DNA of 64,000 bases, taken from NCBI GenBank assembly GCA_035135055.1, contig JAVFHQ010000006.1, positions 124,001 through 188,000 of the forward strand, written 5' to 3'. A model generated the notes under the pieces. It was not told where the DNA came from. It worked only from the letters and a program-made list of their open reading frames with translations, and searched no databases. Below are positions 1-9,924 of the stretch, in pieces. This stretch comes from Oleoguttula mirabilis. Lineage: Eukaryota; Ascomycota; Dothideomycetes; Mycosphaerellales; Teratosphaeriaceae. Every line of letters begins with the position of its first letter. Position 1 is the first letter of the stretch. A program made the translations under genes and the position numbers.

Positions 1-79
1 CCTGCACTACATCTATATCAACCGATGTCTCCGACTGTAAGTACAGGTAGCGTATGAGCATCGCAGTACGAACGAAGAT

Positions 80-596
80 ATGGCGACCACCCAATTCTCC
101 GCAGCCCGCACCCACATCGAGCTTCTCATCCAATACAACTTCACCAACCCACTCCTGCTGGAAGAAGCACTCCTCGCAACCCCCTCCATGGTCGGGACAA
201 GCTTCCTCACCGAGTTCAACAAGCGCTTGGCCATCGTCGGGAATGGCGCGATCAAGCTCCTGGTGACGAATGACTGCTATCTCGCCGGCATGCCCAAAGG
301 TAAAATCACCATGACATCCCTTACACATAGGTCTGCGACCCAACGAACTGACAGTCCGCCCAGGCCAGGCAGACCTCCGCAGGCAGGCTGTGGAGAGCAA
401 CTCCAAGCTAGCCAAGCTCGGCCGCGCGAAGGGCATCGACCTCTTCATCGTGAAGGGTGGGGGCACTACGGTGTCATCAATTATCATGGTGGCGTCGGCG
501 GTGGAGGCCATCTTCGGCGCAGTTTTTGTCGATTCCAAGGAGGACTACGGGGCGACCAAACGTGCTATGGTGGCTTTCGGTCTGCTGGAAGATTAA
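80..596 (+). CDS. Small RNase III-like domain protein, copy 1 (probable pseudo-enzyme)
   Basis: Two exons, 80-299 and 364-596, joined in phase 1 to give about 150 residues. An alternative acceptor at 372 also keeps frame. The protein looks like a bare RNase III endonuclease domain. NKRLAIVGNG stands where the family signature NERLEFLGD is expected, and AVEAIFGAVFVDS matches the second conserved helix. Three of the four acidic metal-binding positions of the signature appear replaced (K, A and N in the first motif, S in the second); only the E of VEA is kept. There is no dsRNA-binding domain. A paralogue with the same phase-1 intron follows at 891, so the pair is a tandem duplication. A structural or RNA-binding role, as in RNase III-fold mitoribosomal proteins, is possible, but function is unknown. 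The fold is fairly sure, catalysis is unlikely. Confidence 0.65.
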
Positions 597-890
597 GGTA
601 GGTAGCTTGTCGTGTTCGCGTAGGCGTGCTTTCTGGCACGGGCGTACATCGGGGCACGCTCGCGCGGGTCGTCACTTGCAACCAGTTGGCAGCGAGCTTC
701 ACGACAGGTGGGGACGGTGAATGAATATGGGCGATGAACAGTCTGTAAAACAGGTACCTGTAATTTCGCAGCCGGCATGCCACATCGAGCATCTTCCCGT
801 GCCGGCTCTGCTGAATCTCAGCCCGAATTGGTCCTGTGAGAGCTCTACGGACCCTACACCGCCAGCCGCCTCCCAAAGGCCAAAGCCAAT

Positions 891-1649
891 ATGTACGGTT
901 TGAGACAGCATCCACAGCGTCTCGATAGATTAGGCTCGTTCTACAGGACCATCAACACTGCCGCGCCTAGTCAACCACTGGTATCAGGTCCTAGCGTCGT
1001 CCAGCAAGCATCGCGAGGGAACCAGGACCACAGCATACCCCAACATGCAACACATAAACCACTCCACTTCCCGTCGACCCCATCGCCCCCCGCTCTCATA
1101 TCGCCGACACATCATCCAAGACTCCCGCAAGCCCGGGCGCACATCGAAGGCTTCCTGAACTACACCTTCACCGACATCAACTGGCTGGAAGAGGCCCTCT
1201 GGGCCTACCGCATCACCATGGCCAGCACCGGCAAAGACCTGGTCGAGGGGAACAAGCGCCTCGCAGTGGTCGGGGACTCGGGGCTCACGCTCGTGGTTGT
1301 GGATCACTGCATCATTGGCCAGGGCATGACCAGAGGTACGTATTGACGGAACTTACTTACCATTCGCGGCCATACCCGCTTCTTTTGCTAACGGGCAGTG
1401 TGCGTGTGCCAAGATCTGGCGGACCAATGTCGCAAAGCGTGGACCAGCAATGAGTCCCTGTGCGCATTGAGCCGCGCGCACGAAATTGCGCAGTTCATCG
1501 AGCCCAATCCGGGGACTGCCGTGTCGCCGCTCATGCGAGCGACGGCTGTCGAGGCCATCCTAGGGGCGGTCTTCAAGGACTCGGGCGATGACTACAAAGT
1601 GCTCAAGCGCGCGGTCGTCGGGTTCGGCGTGCTGCGGGAGCGCACGTGA
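891..1649 (+). CDS. Small RNase III-like domain protein, copy 2
   Basis: Exons 891-1335 and 1399-1649, phase 1, about 231 residues if the ATG at 891 is used. The first 80 or so residues are low-complexity and poorly supported, so the true start may lie closer to the domain, which begins near residue 82. NKRLAVVGDSGL is the counterpart of the RNase III signature. The Asp of GD is kept here, unlike copy 1, but both Glu positions are K and A. TAVEAILGAVFKDS is the second motif with its Glu kept and the preceding Asp replaced. The intron has the same position and phase as in copy 1. The domain assignment rests on motif order and the paralogue. The gene is probably real, the N-terminus is uncertain. 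Confidence 0.6.
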
Positions 1650-1869
1650 AGATCCAGGTCGGGATGATATGCAGTTGGCGAACACCCCGTCTCAGGCAGT
1701 TGCTTGGCACACCTGAACCAGGCACGAAATTGCTGGGTTGTGGATTGGGTATCTTCGCTATGCTATACAAGTACGGCGGCTCTGTGTCTGTGTAGTAGTG
1801 GTGCACTTTGCCATCCAAACGCCGGCACACTCCCGCATGCCGCCGTCCGAGGGTATCATACGCGTCTCG

Positions 1870-2976
1870 TCATGCTTGCTTCGACGCCAGTATGCCGGCG
1901 CCCAAACCCTCCGGACTAGGCTTCTCGGCGCACACATCGGGATCATAAGCATACTCCTGCATCAGGTAGTCTCTCGTCGTCGGCCCAATAGTCGCCACGC
2001 GCGTTGCAACAGTACTAGACACGGCTTCCCGTCTCGCCGGACTATAATTGCCAGTCCGCTCGTCCAGCCACCCAAGCGCGCTCAGCATTGCTTCGCAGCC
2101 TTGCGGGGAGAATACGACGACCCATTGTTCCCGCACGCCGGTAGATTTTGCGTGAGTGAGCAAGTCCGCGAAGTCCTCTTCGAACATGGCCATTTCCCCG
2201 GTCTCGTAGACGATGACTTCCGTGACTGGCACTCGCTGGGCTGGTGGTAGGTCTTCCGACTGGAGACTCCTGGGGATGATGTCTCGCCGTTGCTCGCCGA
2301 CCAGGAAGAGAAGTGGTAGTGCTCGGCTGTCCAGATGCGTGATATCCCGTGACAGCGACTCTCGATGCTCCAGAATAAACTGAGCCAGAGTCTCACCATT
2401 TCCAGTCTCCTCGCCAATGACCGGACAAGGTAGACCCAGAGCCTTCACTCCTCGTGCCGTAGCCGGCCCGACAACATAGAGCGGCATGTCCTTGTCGAAC
2501 AGTGCCTCAAACTTCGTTGGATCCACTTTAGCGACAACACTCCCGAATGCATCGACGGCTCGCTGCGAGGTAAAGATGATGCCGGCATACTTCTTGCCGG
2601 GGTTGTGGGTCGCTTTGCGGAGCTTGGCTTCGTTTGCCTCGCTGCCTCCGGCGAAAGCGAAGCGCTCGGCTGAGCGTCGCAGGGTCCTTAATGCATCGTC
2701 TCGGAAGCGGTGCTCTAGTACAGGGACGAAGATGGGGTTGTATGTCCCGTTGCCGTGGTCGAGTGTGTCGAAGTACTCTTCGTAAGTGTCTGACGGGGAT
2801 GATTTGGTTTTGAGAAGGTAGACGGGGATTTGGCCGATGCTGAGGTCTTTTACGCCGTTGGCGAGAGAGTCCATAGCGAGTGGTGCGTCGTTGTCGTCGT
2901 CGTGGAGTGGTGTGGATGTGCAGGGGCAAATAAAGTCGAGGGTGTCTTGAGCCTCTTGTAGTGCCGGCGGTGCCAT
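1870..2976 (-). CDS. HEM4: Uroporphyrinogen-III synthase
   Basis: Cyclises and inverts ring D of hydroxymethylbilane to make uroporphyrinogen III, the fourth step of haem synthesis, in the cytosol. The reading frame is open to 3213. I place the start at the ATG at 2976, or possibly the ATG of MDSLANG about 100 nt further in, because the family domain begins with IPVYLLKTKS just after. Diagnostic stretches are GIIFTSQRAVDAF, LYVVGPATARGVKALG, GETLAQFI, LLFLVGEQRRDIIP, WVVVFSPQG and TRVATIGPTTRDYL, in the order expected for HemD/HEM4. No intron is seen. It is transcribed divergently from THO7, and the two genes share a short promoter region of under 300 bp. The identification is confident, the start is not. 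Confidence 0.85.
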   Translation of the reverse strand: MAPPALQEAQDTLDFICPCTSTPLHDDDNDAPLAMDSLANGVKDLSIGQIPVYLLKTKSSPSDTYEEYFDTLDHGNGTYNPIFVPVLEHRFRDDALRTLRRSAERFAFAGGSEANEAKLRKATHNPGKKYAGIIFTSQRAVDAFGSVVAKVDPTKFEALFDKDMPLYVVGPATARGVKALGLPCPVIGEETGNGETLAQFILEHRESLSRDITHLDSRALPLLFLVGEQRRDIIPRSLQSEDLPPAQRVPVTEVIVYETGEMAMFEEDFADLLTHAKSTGVREQWVVVFSPQGCEAMLSALGWLDERTGNYSPARREAVSSTVATRVATIGPTTRDYLMQEYAYDPDVCAEKPSPEGLGAGILASKQA

Positions 2977-3253
2977 GGTGTGATTGGCTTTGGAGCCACT
3001 GACGCTAGAAACGGGCTGCATCGGCACGCATCGGGGAACAGCAGGCCGAAGCCGTACAACTTTGGAAGCTTGCTCGTGAACACCACACTGCACAGTCTGC
3101 ACTACCACACTCGTTGCAGCTGATTGAGATGATGCCATGCTAAGGGTGCTGGGCCTGCAGCGCACGAACTTCGGATCTCGAGAGATCGAACTGCTACGCG
3201 CCAATCCAGCCATTAGCCAAGCACAGCTCCTACCTTCGGAAGTGATTGCACAG

Positions 3254-4342
3254 ATGGCGTATGCCTACGGCTTCCTGCCCGACCAGGCGCAAGAAGGTTC
3301 GGCCATGACGCTTTCGGGTTGAATTGAAGCTTGCTGACACGTATATCCAGATGCACTCCACGCCACCCGGCTGCTTGGCGTGGAAGAGCGCCCGTTCCAG
3401 CGCGTCACCCGGAGTCTGCTGAGCAAGGACTCCCTACTACGAGAACTACCGAAGCAACTCCCCTCTCCACCACCCGAGGGCGAAGAAGAGCAGCAACAAG
3501 CCAGTGCCCAAGACGAAGCCTTCAAGCGGCTGAAGTTCCGCGAGGAAGTCTTGCTCGACTTTGCCGCGCTCGAAAGCAGCATTCTCCGCGTCCAGCTCAT
3601 CCAGTCCTCCAACCAGCGCGAGCGCGAACGGTATGCTGCGGAGAAAGCGAAGATCCTGGAGACGGCGCAAGCAGTCCGCGACAACACCGTTGAGCTTCGT
3701 GGGCAGCTGGAGGAGGCGCAGCGCATGCTGGAGTTGCGCAAGGGCTACGACGAGCTCGCTGGCAAGATCCTCGACGACAAGAAGGTCAAGAGCCGTGATG
3801 AGTGTCAGACGGAGATCGAGAAGCTGGAGAAGGAGATTGAGGACCTGCAGCATGAGAGCGGCGAGTACGAAACTACGTGGGTGGGCAGGAGGGAGCAGTT
3901 TGACAAGGTGGTCGCCGAGGGCGAGGCTATGGTGCGGTTGATCAAGGGTATCAAAGACGACCCGGAGGCGGAGAAGGATGACGAGGGGATGGAGGACGGC
4001 GAAGAGGGCACGAAAGGCGAGAGTAGCAGAACCGGCACGCCCGCCGCTGGGGGTCGGACGCCGATGCCTGATGGCGGTGAGACGCCGATGCTAGGCAGTG
4101 GAGAAGCCGGGGATGCGACGCCCGCTAGACCTGCGAACCGCTTGCTGGAGATTGACGATGCGACGAGGTCAAGCAGTAGAGTAGCTTCGCCGTCGAGACA
4201 CGCTGCCGAGACACCGGGCGACGTGGAGATGGCTGAGTCTGCGCTGGGGACGCCGGCGAAGACGTCAATGGGGATGGAGGCATCGGTGGCTCAGGTCGTC
4301 GTGCCTGCTGAAGGCGTTACGGATACCATGGACGAGACGTGA
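3254..4342 (+). CDS. THO complex subunit 7 (THOC7 family)
   Basis: Exons 3254-3296 and 3351-4342 join in phase 1 to give 344 residues beginning MAYAYGFLPDQ. An upstream ATG at 3137 is in frame but would overlap the divergent HEM4 5' region. The first 140 residues fit the THOC7 family: a short N-terminal helix, then LLGVEERPFQRVTRSLLS and a long coiled coil (about residues 55-175) rich in Glu, Lys and Arg. The C-terminal half is acidic and low-complexity, with repeated TP-containing segments (TPMPDGGETPMLG) that could be phosphorylation sites. THO couples transcription to mRNA packaging and export in the nucleus. The splice junction restores the conserved DALHATRLL segment, which supports the model. 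Confidence 0.8.
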
Positions 4343-4588
4343 GCGAGCACTTGCACTAAGCATGCGCGCCATCACGAGCGTAACCTTGCACCATATCAGC
4401 ACAGGCCACAATCACAGAAGGGCAGACGCTCAATTTTCGGCTGCGCCCTGTTCTTACTACAACCGCCTACCGAGTACATCGCTGACTAACGCCCACGCCC
4501 GTCCTATAAGAAAGTCGAACCTGGCCATGCCATCCACTTATTCTCTATCCAAATCCTCACAGGTCCAGTAAGCAGCTTGTTCGCAACC

Positions 4589-5281
4589 ATGTGTCCCCGA
4601 TCATCCGGTCCCGCGACCATCAGTACCTCTAGCCCCAACTCCGCGACGTCGGAGATCACCACACCAGACTGCGTACCAACCGACACCATCTCCAGAGTCG
4701 CTTACAGCTACGCATCAACAGCCCTCCACCCCGCCATCCTGCACCACAGCCTCCGCGTCTTCCTCTACGCCCGCACCCTCGCGCAGCGCGAGCACCCCAT
4801 CTGGAGCTCACCCGACCGCCTGGCTTTGCTCTTCGCAGCCTGCATCTACCACGACATCGGCACCGTCTGCGGAGCGGATAGTCCCCAGCGCTTCGAGGTC
4901 GAAGGCGCGGATCTAGCCGCCCAGAATCTCCGTTCAGCCAACGTACCGGAGCACGATGTGCATGAAGTCTGGGTAGCCATTGCGGTCCACACCTCGCCCC
5001 ACATTGCCGAGCGGATCTCGCCGCTCGCGAGACTGGTGAGGTTGGCGGTCTTGGTGGACTTTAAAGTGGCTGTCCAGGTCAAGGATTTTCCTACTGAGGC
5101 GGAAGTCGAGGTTAATGAGGCGTTGTTCCCGCGATTGGATGCTGCGAAAGTGCTGGGCGATGCGGTTGTGGCGCAGACGGTGCGGAGGCCGGAGAAGGCG
5201 CCTAGTGCGTCGTGGCCTAGTGTTTTGCTGAGGTCGAGAGTGGAGAACCCGGGGTGGGAGGGGGTTAATAAGGCGTTTTGA
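4589..5281 (+). CDS. HD-domain metal-dependent hydrolase-like protein
   Basis: Intronless, 230 residues from the ATG at 4589. The HD superfamily layout is visible: an early His in ILHHSLRVFLYA, the central HD pair in ACIYHDIGT, and a later His in AIAVHTSPHIAERI. This set of spacings, with RFEVEGADLAA between, resembles the fungal cyanamide-hydratase-like HD proteins, which hydrate small nitriles such as cyanamide. Substrate cannot be read from sequence, so I leave it as an HD hydrolase. No signal peptide is seen, so a cytosolic location is inferred. The gene stands alone between THO7 and a 2EXR-like gene on the other strand. Confidence 0.75.
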   Translation: MCPRSSGPATISTSSPNSATSEITTPDCVPTDTISRVAYSYASTALHPAILHHSLRVFLYARTLAQREHPIWSSPDRLALLFAACIYHDIGTVCGADSPQRFEVEGADLAAQNLRSANVPEHDVHEVWVAIAVHTSPHIAERISPLARLVRLAVLVDFKVAVQVKDFPTEAEVEVNEALFPRLDAAKVLGDAVVAQTVRRPEKAPSASWPSVLLRSRVENPGWEGVNKAF

Positions 5282-5785
5282 GTACGCGTGGTGACTCACT
5301 GTTGGGGCTATGGTGGCGAAGAAGCAATGGTGAAGTGGCGGTGGGATTGTTTCACGTCTGGGTGCTCAGGAGACTGTCGCGCGACGACCGGTGGCGAGGC
5401 AGTCCTACGTGTGCGCGGCTCTGCAGCAAACTCGGTTTCGTACTGAAAGAGGTCCGCGGGCTTCAGGTTGAACGGGAACGAAGCATTTTTGGGGAGACCG
5501 ATGTTCTGGTGATTTGACAACATTACGTGAAAGATCAAAGAGAATGTACTAGTCAGCGTATCGTTGGACCTGCATCGCAGTGCGGCGCATGAGGTTTCCA
5601 CCATGCTGACCCCATCCGCCCCTTGGGATCATGCCATCCGCTAAGCATCTTGGCCATCCGCTCACTCGCCATCGTGCCGTGACCCTGTGCACTTCTTTGC
5701 CATCTTCGTCAAGCCCATGCTCGAGCTCGAGTCCACAATGTGTGGTCAACGCCTCTTAGAAGCCACCTCAAAAATCTCGCCATCC
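5282..5785. other. Intergenic, convergent 3' ends
   Basis: Lies between the stop codons of the HD-domain gene and the 2EXR-like gene. Small reading frames here have no recognisable content. Presumably holds both 3' UTRs. Confidence 0.5.
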
Positions 5786-7105
5786 CTAGCTCTCCCGCAC
5801 CGCTTGCTGCGGCATTGTAACCGGTACCCACAAGATGAACTCATCGGGCTCGTCGATATATGTCTGCAAGGCGTTGTCGAAAGCTTCCATGAGCCCAGGG
5901 CTCTGTATGGCAGCCACGCCGGCAATGTCCAGTGGTACTCCAGGAGGCCAGATGCGAGCGATGTATTGCGGAACACTCGCCATGTCCGTCTGCACGTAGA
6001 CGAATTCCTGGGCTTCCTCGAAACCTACCACGCCCAGTTGCAGCTTGATCAACTTCTGCAGCATGTCCCTGTCGAGGTTCGCCACGGCTTCATCCCAGCT
6101 CTCGGTCGCAGCCTTCACTAGCAGCACCATCTTCGACCACGCCTCCATGAGGGGGCTATCCCTGAACGTCACGGTTGCATTTTTGAGCTTCGCGCTCTGG
6201 ACTTGGTACTCGCCGATGCCCACGCACGTGAGCTCGAAGTTGTGGTGGGAGTGACAACGAGCGCGAATAGCCTGCTGCAGCCTGAAGAAGGCACGCTTGC
6301 TTGGAAATTCCGGGAACGGCTCACGCAGAGCAGGAAACCAGCCATCCGTCCTCGGAGGACGACGAGTGCCGTACTCGACCACAGCCGTGCGTAGATGTGG
6401 GATGGACGCCATCATATAGAGCAGCCCAAAGCCCGGTTCTGCACAAGTTCCGCATTGCGGCCAGTCCCAGTTGGTGTAATCTAGATGTAGACAGGACCTG
6501 GAAATGACAAGATCGGAAAGCTCGATATGTACGAGATGATTCGGGTTGAGCAGGGTAAGCGAGTTGGGCGCGACGTTTGCGCAGAGGTTGTGACGGCTCA
6601 CGCGGAAGGTGTTGACTTTGTAGAGCAGCGGAAGGGCCTCCTGGTATGCCAAGCGGTCTACCAGCAGCAGCGAGATGCCATCCAGAGTGGCTTCAGAGCC
6701 AGCCGCCGCGCGGCGCTCGAGGACATGGTCGGCTTGTGGGACGTAGTCGAAGATCTGCCGCTTGACTGGGTAGGGTGACGATAGGACGAACTCGTAAACC
6801 TTGACCCTGATCTCCGGCGGTAGCATAGCTGTGAGCGGGTTCGGCGCCATGCTAGACTGCTTGATGGTGCAGTTTTTGAAGAGAGATTGTTGGATGGTGC
6901 ACCGCTTGATGGCGGAGTGATTGAGGTCAGATTGTTGAACGGTGCAACGCTTGATGATGGAGTCTCCGATGACACAGTCCACGATCACGCAGTCTGTGAT
7001 TGTGCAGTGCTGGAGACTCGAGTGCTTGATGCGGCAGTCCGTTAGGATGGCGTGCTTGAGGATGAGGTGCTCGCCGACGAGATACCTGTATGTGATGATT
7101 GGCAT
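5786..7105 (-). CDS. 2EXR/F-box-like protein with N-terminal pentapeptide repeats
   Basis: Single open frame of 439 residues. Residues 18-87 form fourteen uninterrupted five-residue units (for example DCRIK, HSSLQ, DCVIV, RCTIQ, NCTIK). A small residue (A, C or S) sits two before an aliphatic or aromatic one, the pattern of pentapeptide-repeat quadrilateral beta-helices. From residue 86, MAPNPLTAMLPPEIRVKVYEFVL opens a 2EXR/F-box-like region of the kind expanded in fungi, followed by LLLVDRLAYQEALPLLYKVNTF and CGTCAEPGFGLLYM, which recur in the paralogues at 7517, 19375 and 22235. A start at the internal ATG (residue 86) would remove the repeats. Serine and aliphatic codons vary synonymously between units, which favours translation of the repeats. 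Molecular role unknown; protein-protein binding is the usual inference. Confidence 0.7.
   Translation of the reverse strand: MPIITYRYLVGEHLILKHAILTDCRIKHSSLQHCTITDCVIVDCVIGDSIIKRCTVQQSDLNHSAIKRCTIQQSLFKNCTIKQSSMAPNPLTAMLPPEIRVKVYEFVLSSPYPVKRQIFDYVPQADHVLERRAAAGSEATLDGISLLLVDRLAYQEALPLLYKVNTFRVSRHNLCANVAPNSLTLLNPNHLVHIELSDLVISRSCLHLDYTNWDWPQCGTCAEPGFGLLYMMASIPHLRTAVVEYGTRRPPRTDGWFPALREPFPEFPSKRAFFRLQQAIRARCHSHHNFELTCVGIGEYQVQSAKLKNATVTFRDSPLMEAWSKMVLLVKAATESWDEAVANLDRDMLQKLIKLQLGVVGFEEAQEFVYVQTDMASVPQYIARIWPPGVPLDIAGVAAIQSPGLMEAFDNALQTYIDEPDEFILWVPVTMPQQAVRES
6845..7054 (-). repeat. Fourteen 15-nt units encoding pentapeptide repeats
   Basis: Diverged 15-nt tandem units encode residues 18-87 of the 2EXR-like protein. 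Each unit keeps a hydrophobic codon of type NTN and a TGY, TCN or GCC codon two positions earlier. The third positions vary freely (TCG, TCC and TCT for Ser; TGC and TGT for Cys). Confidence 0.8.
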
Positions 7106-7516
7106 CCTCGCGTTTCGTGGGGTTGTATCGAAGGCGGTTGGAATGGAACGAGCCGAGAGGCGGTTGAGACTGTAGCAGGAGTTTTTATCATCGCACGTGC
7201 TTCAGTGCGCACAGAAATCGATAGTGGAAGAACCGAAACGTCGGATGCGTCTTGTTCGGAGGATGTTTGCACTCGAAGACCGTGCGCTCTCGGCTAATCC
7301 GGGGGCGGTCAGCGGTGAATGTCAACATACGTGGCGCAGGGCGTGTGAATACTGTTCTTTCGCGGAAGAACGAAGACCGAGTTCAACCAACCAACGCTGT
7401 TGCTATGTACATGATTTGAGTGATAGGTTGCGCCTGCTCAGGTTGTAGCGTGTAACCCAACCCTCCGCCTCAGTGAACGGCATGCACACTATCACCTGTT
7501 TTTCCTCCCTACCACC
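7106..7516. other. Intergenic between two same-strand 2EXR genes
   Basis: Contains the upstream region of the pentapeptide/2EXR gene and the downstream region of the 7517 gene's neighbour. No conserved coding or RNA signal seen. Confidence 0.4.
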
Positions 7517-8476
7517 TCACCATTTGGTCACGAGATAGAGCGTATGTGCTCCGCCAACCAGCCATTTCGCGAGCGCATCGTCGACATCCCCAACATAGGC
7601 CAACGTGTCCGCCTCCCCGAGTCTCCGGAAGTCCACCGGCACGTCTCTGGGCCACACCGCAGCAATCAGTCTTGGGATGACAGCGGCTGGGCTCGGGCCG
7701 CTGTGGTCGTGGCAACACATAAGGAAGAAGATCAGCGCCGTCCGTTTCTCCGCGCGCTGATCTGATGTTTTCGCTGGGAGATGAGAGAAGTTGGCATTGA
7801 CCCTTCGGACCCAGTCGGGCGTCGCAGCCGTCCAGACACACACAAGGGCCGCGTTGGTCATCGTCATGTCGAGATTCGGGTGGTCGTTGTGGCGGAGATT
7901 GTACCGTCCGATGCCTGTGCAGGTCAAAGACCAGTTCCCATACTCACGACCAGGTGCACTTGCGGCCGATTTGAAGTGCGTAAACGCTGCTAGGCTCGCG
8001 TCCGTCTCGCCGTAATCGACTGACACAGTTCGGAGATGCGGTACCAGCAGCAGCGCACGCAAGATGTCGGCGGTCGAGCGCTGGCAGCTGACGCAATCTG
8101 CGAGTGCCGTTGTGCAGGCAGGGTTGATGGCGAAGTCGGAGAGGCGCACATGGACAAGGTGTTTGACGTCTGGGATGCTGCCGTGGCTGCTGGTTACAGC
8201 GCTGTAGAAGGCGCTGCTGCCGAGACTGACAGTATTGGTTTTGTAGAAGATCGGAAGTGCTTCTTGGTAGGTCTGGCGGTTGACAAAGAGCAGCGATGCG
8301 CCTAGGAATGGTGCCACCCTCTCAGACACTTGCTCGTGTAGACTCGAGTCTCCATCTTCGTGCGAAAGCCTTGGCTGCGACGCCTGATGCTTGATGCTTC
8401 TGCCGACAGGTAGAGCGAACTCGTAGCATCTGACGCGCAGCTCCGCAGGCAGCGTGGCGAGGCTAGCTTTCGTCAT
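7517..8476 (-). CDS. 2EXR/F-box-like protein
   Basis: Intronless frame of 319 residues. It opens with SLATLPAELRVRCYEFALPVG, the N-terminal helix typical of fungal 2EXR/F-box-like proteins, followed by ASLLFVNRQTYQEALPIFYKTNT, shared almost word for word with the genes at 5786 and 19375. A middle segment, HLVHVRLSDFAINPAC, and the C-terminal AAVWPRDVPVDFRRLG are also family-wide, so this is a close paralogue over its full length. There is no signal peptide and no membrane segment. If the N-terminal helix is a true F-box it would bind Skp1, but I cannot confirm that. Function unknown. Confidence 0.7.
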   Translation of the reverse strand: MTKASLATLPAELRVRCYEFALPVGRSIKHQASQPRLSHEDGDSSLHEQVSERVAPFLGASLLFVNRQTYQEALPIFYKTNTVSLGSSAFYSAVTSSHGSIPDVKHLVHVRLSDFAINPACTTALADCVSCQRSTADILRALLLVPHLRTVSVDYGETDASLAAFTHFKSAASAPGREYGNWSLTCTGIGRYNLRHNDHPNLDMTMTNAALVCVWTAATPDWVRRVNANFSHLPAKTSDQRAEKRTALIFFLMCCHDHSGPSPAAVIPRLIAAVWPRDVPVDFRRLGEADTLAYVGDVDDALAKWLVGGAHTLYLVTKW

Positions 8477-8771
8477 GGTAATGTCCGCGGTCTGATCGAT
8501 TGTGTGCTTTCGTTCTGGTCCGCGAGGTCGCTCAGCGTAGATTGCCGGGCCAAAGGTGAGAACAAAATCGGCAAGAGGCCAACCTGAGATGTTCGGGCTT
8601 TCTGGCTTGGCGTTCGATTTGTGTTAGCGGTTTTCGCGGACGAAAAGGCAGTGAATGGTGAATGGGCGAAGCGTCACGTACGTGCACATTCAACATTGCC
8701 AGAGATGAGATACCTACCAACGCCATCGCCATCGCCATGTGGTAACGCTCAATCGTATCCAACTCACTCTA

Positions 8772-9485
8772 CTAATCGCACCGTCCATCTTTCCAGCCCG
8801 TCCGCCAGCGCTCCTGCCACCTGTTACAGTCAAAGCTCTCCTTCCCCAACTTGACATTCACCGCATTATGCGCCTCACACATCCACCGCCCAAACTCGTC
8901 CCGATTGCTCACTTTCGGCTCATTGCCCTCCTTCATCCACGCGCGGAAGTCATCCGCGCAGGACCAACAAGGGTACATCTTGCCAAACAGAGTCATGAAC
9001 TGCCTTGTCTCGGATTGCTGGGTGAATGACGGCTTTTCGGGGTAGGTTGCGGTCATGGAGTGCAGAAGCGTCCATGTCGAGCGGCCGAGCTGGTCGACAT
9101 CGGGTGGACAGTCGGCGGGTGGTTGAAGCGATGTGATGGCGGTGGCGGGTGGTTGAGTGGTGGATATGGTCTTGGGTTGGGTTGATTTATCCCTGATCAT
9201 CGCTCGCCATGAGGCGACGGAGGTGCAGGAGCGGCATCTAGTCCGCTATCAGTACTGTTCACCAACCATCATACTCACGAGGTCTCACGGCTTCCCATCC
9301 GGCCCAAGCACAACACCCTTGGGCAACTGCTTCGGACTACCACCATCTTGCTGCTGCGGAGGCTCTCCCGCTCTCGCACGTTGCTCAGGCGTCGCGTCCA
9401 GTGGTTGCGCCGGCATGCCCGTCCTACTCTCTACCACGCAGAGGAAATGCTGAAGGATAGGAAACTCGAACTCGGTGAGCGGCAT
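8772..9485 (-). CDS. ERV1: FAD-linked sulfhydryl oxidase of the mitochondrial intermembrane space
   Basis: Exon 1 is 9289-9485 and exon 2 is 8772-9237, spliced inside a Pro codon, giving 220 residues. Splicing joins GVVLGPDGKP to CRSC, recreating the N-terminal shuttle CxxC expected in Erv1. The catalytic core follows: QLGRSTWTLLHSMTATYPEKP, then the active-site YPCWSCADDFRAW, and the structural C-x16-C pair (Cys of MCEAHNAVNVKLG and of SFDC), ending with the aromatic-rich RWQERWRTGW. Erv1 reoxidises Mia40 in disulfide-relay import and passes electrons to cytochrome c. All core cysteines are present. The gene is compact, with a 51-nt intron. Confidence 0.93.
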
Positions 9486-9924
9486 CTCGCCATCCCCTTC
9501 ACTTCATCATCTTGACAAATGCAACGTGATCCAAGCTTGCTAGATTCCCCACATGCACGATAAGTCTGATTGCGGCCCGTTGCCGAGATCTACCCGCTTC
9601 GGATGCGGGGCAGTTACGCGCCACGTTCCACAGCACCAAGATGACTGTTCCATGGGCATGGGACTGGAGTGGATCTAGTAGGTGTTGGTGACCCTTACAA
9701 AAGGCCAACCTCTCGCAACGCAATTCATGAGTTGCCCACACTAAGTGACACTTTCACTACAAGTCACAGCAGATCACCCGGTCTTTGTCTCGCACGAGCT
9801 CCCTTTGTCTCACCTGAGTCGGACGCCGGCATACTTAACCCTCGCTCACTACTGAGGACTCGGCCACTCACCCAAGCAAACAATTGTCTCCTCAACATCT
9901 CATACTCACAACCAACCCAACAAC
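9486..9924. other. Divergent promoter region of ERV1 and elongin A
   Basis: Separates two divergently transcribed genes. No coding or RNA gene seen. A pyrimidine-rich tract with several CAAC/ACAA motifs precedes the elongin A start. Confidence 0.5.

Noticed and set aside
6942..7175. Plus-strand frame antisense to the pentapeptide repeat
   Set aside because: A 15-nt repeat gives periodic peptides in every frame. Only the minus-strand frame continues into a conserved domain.
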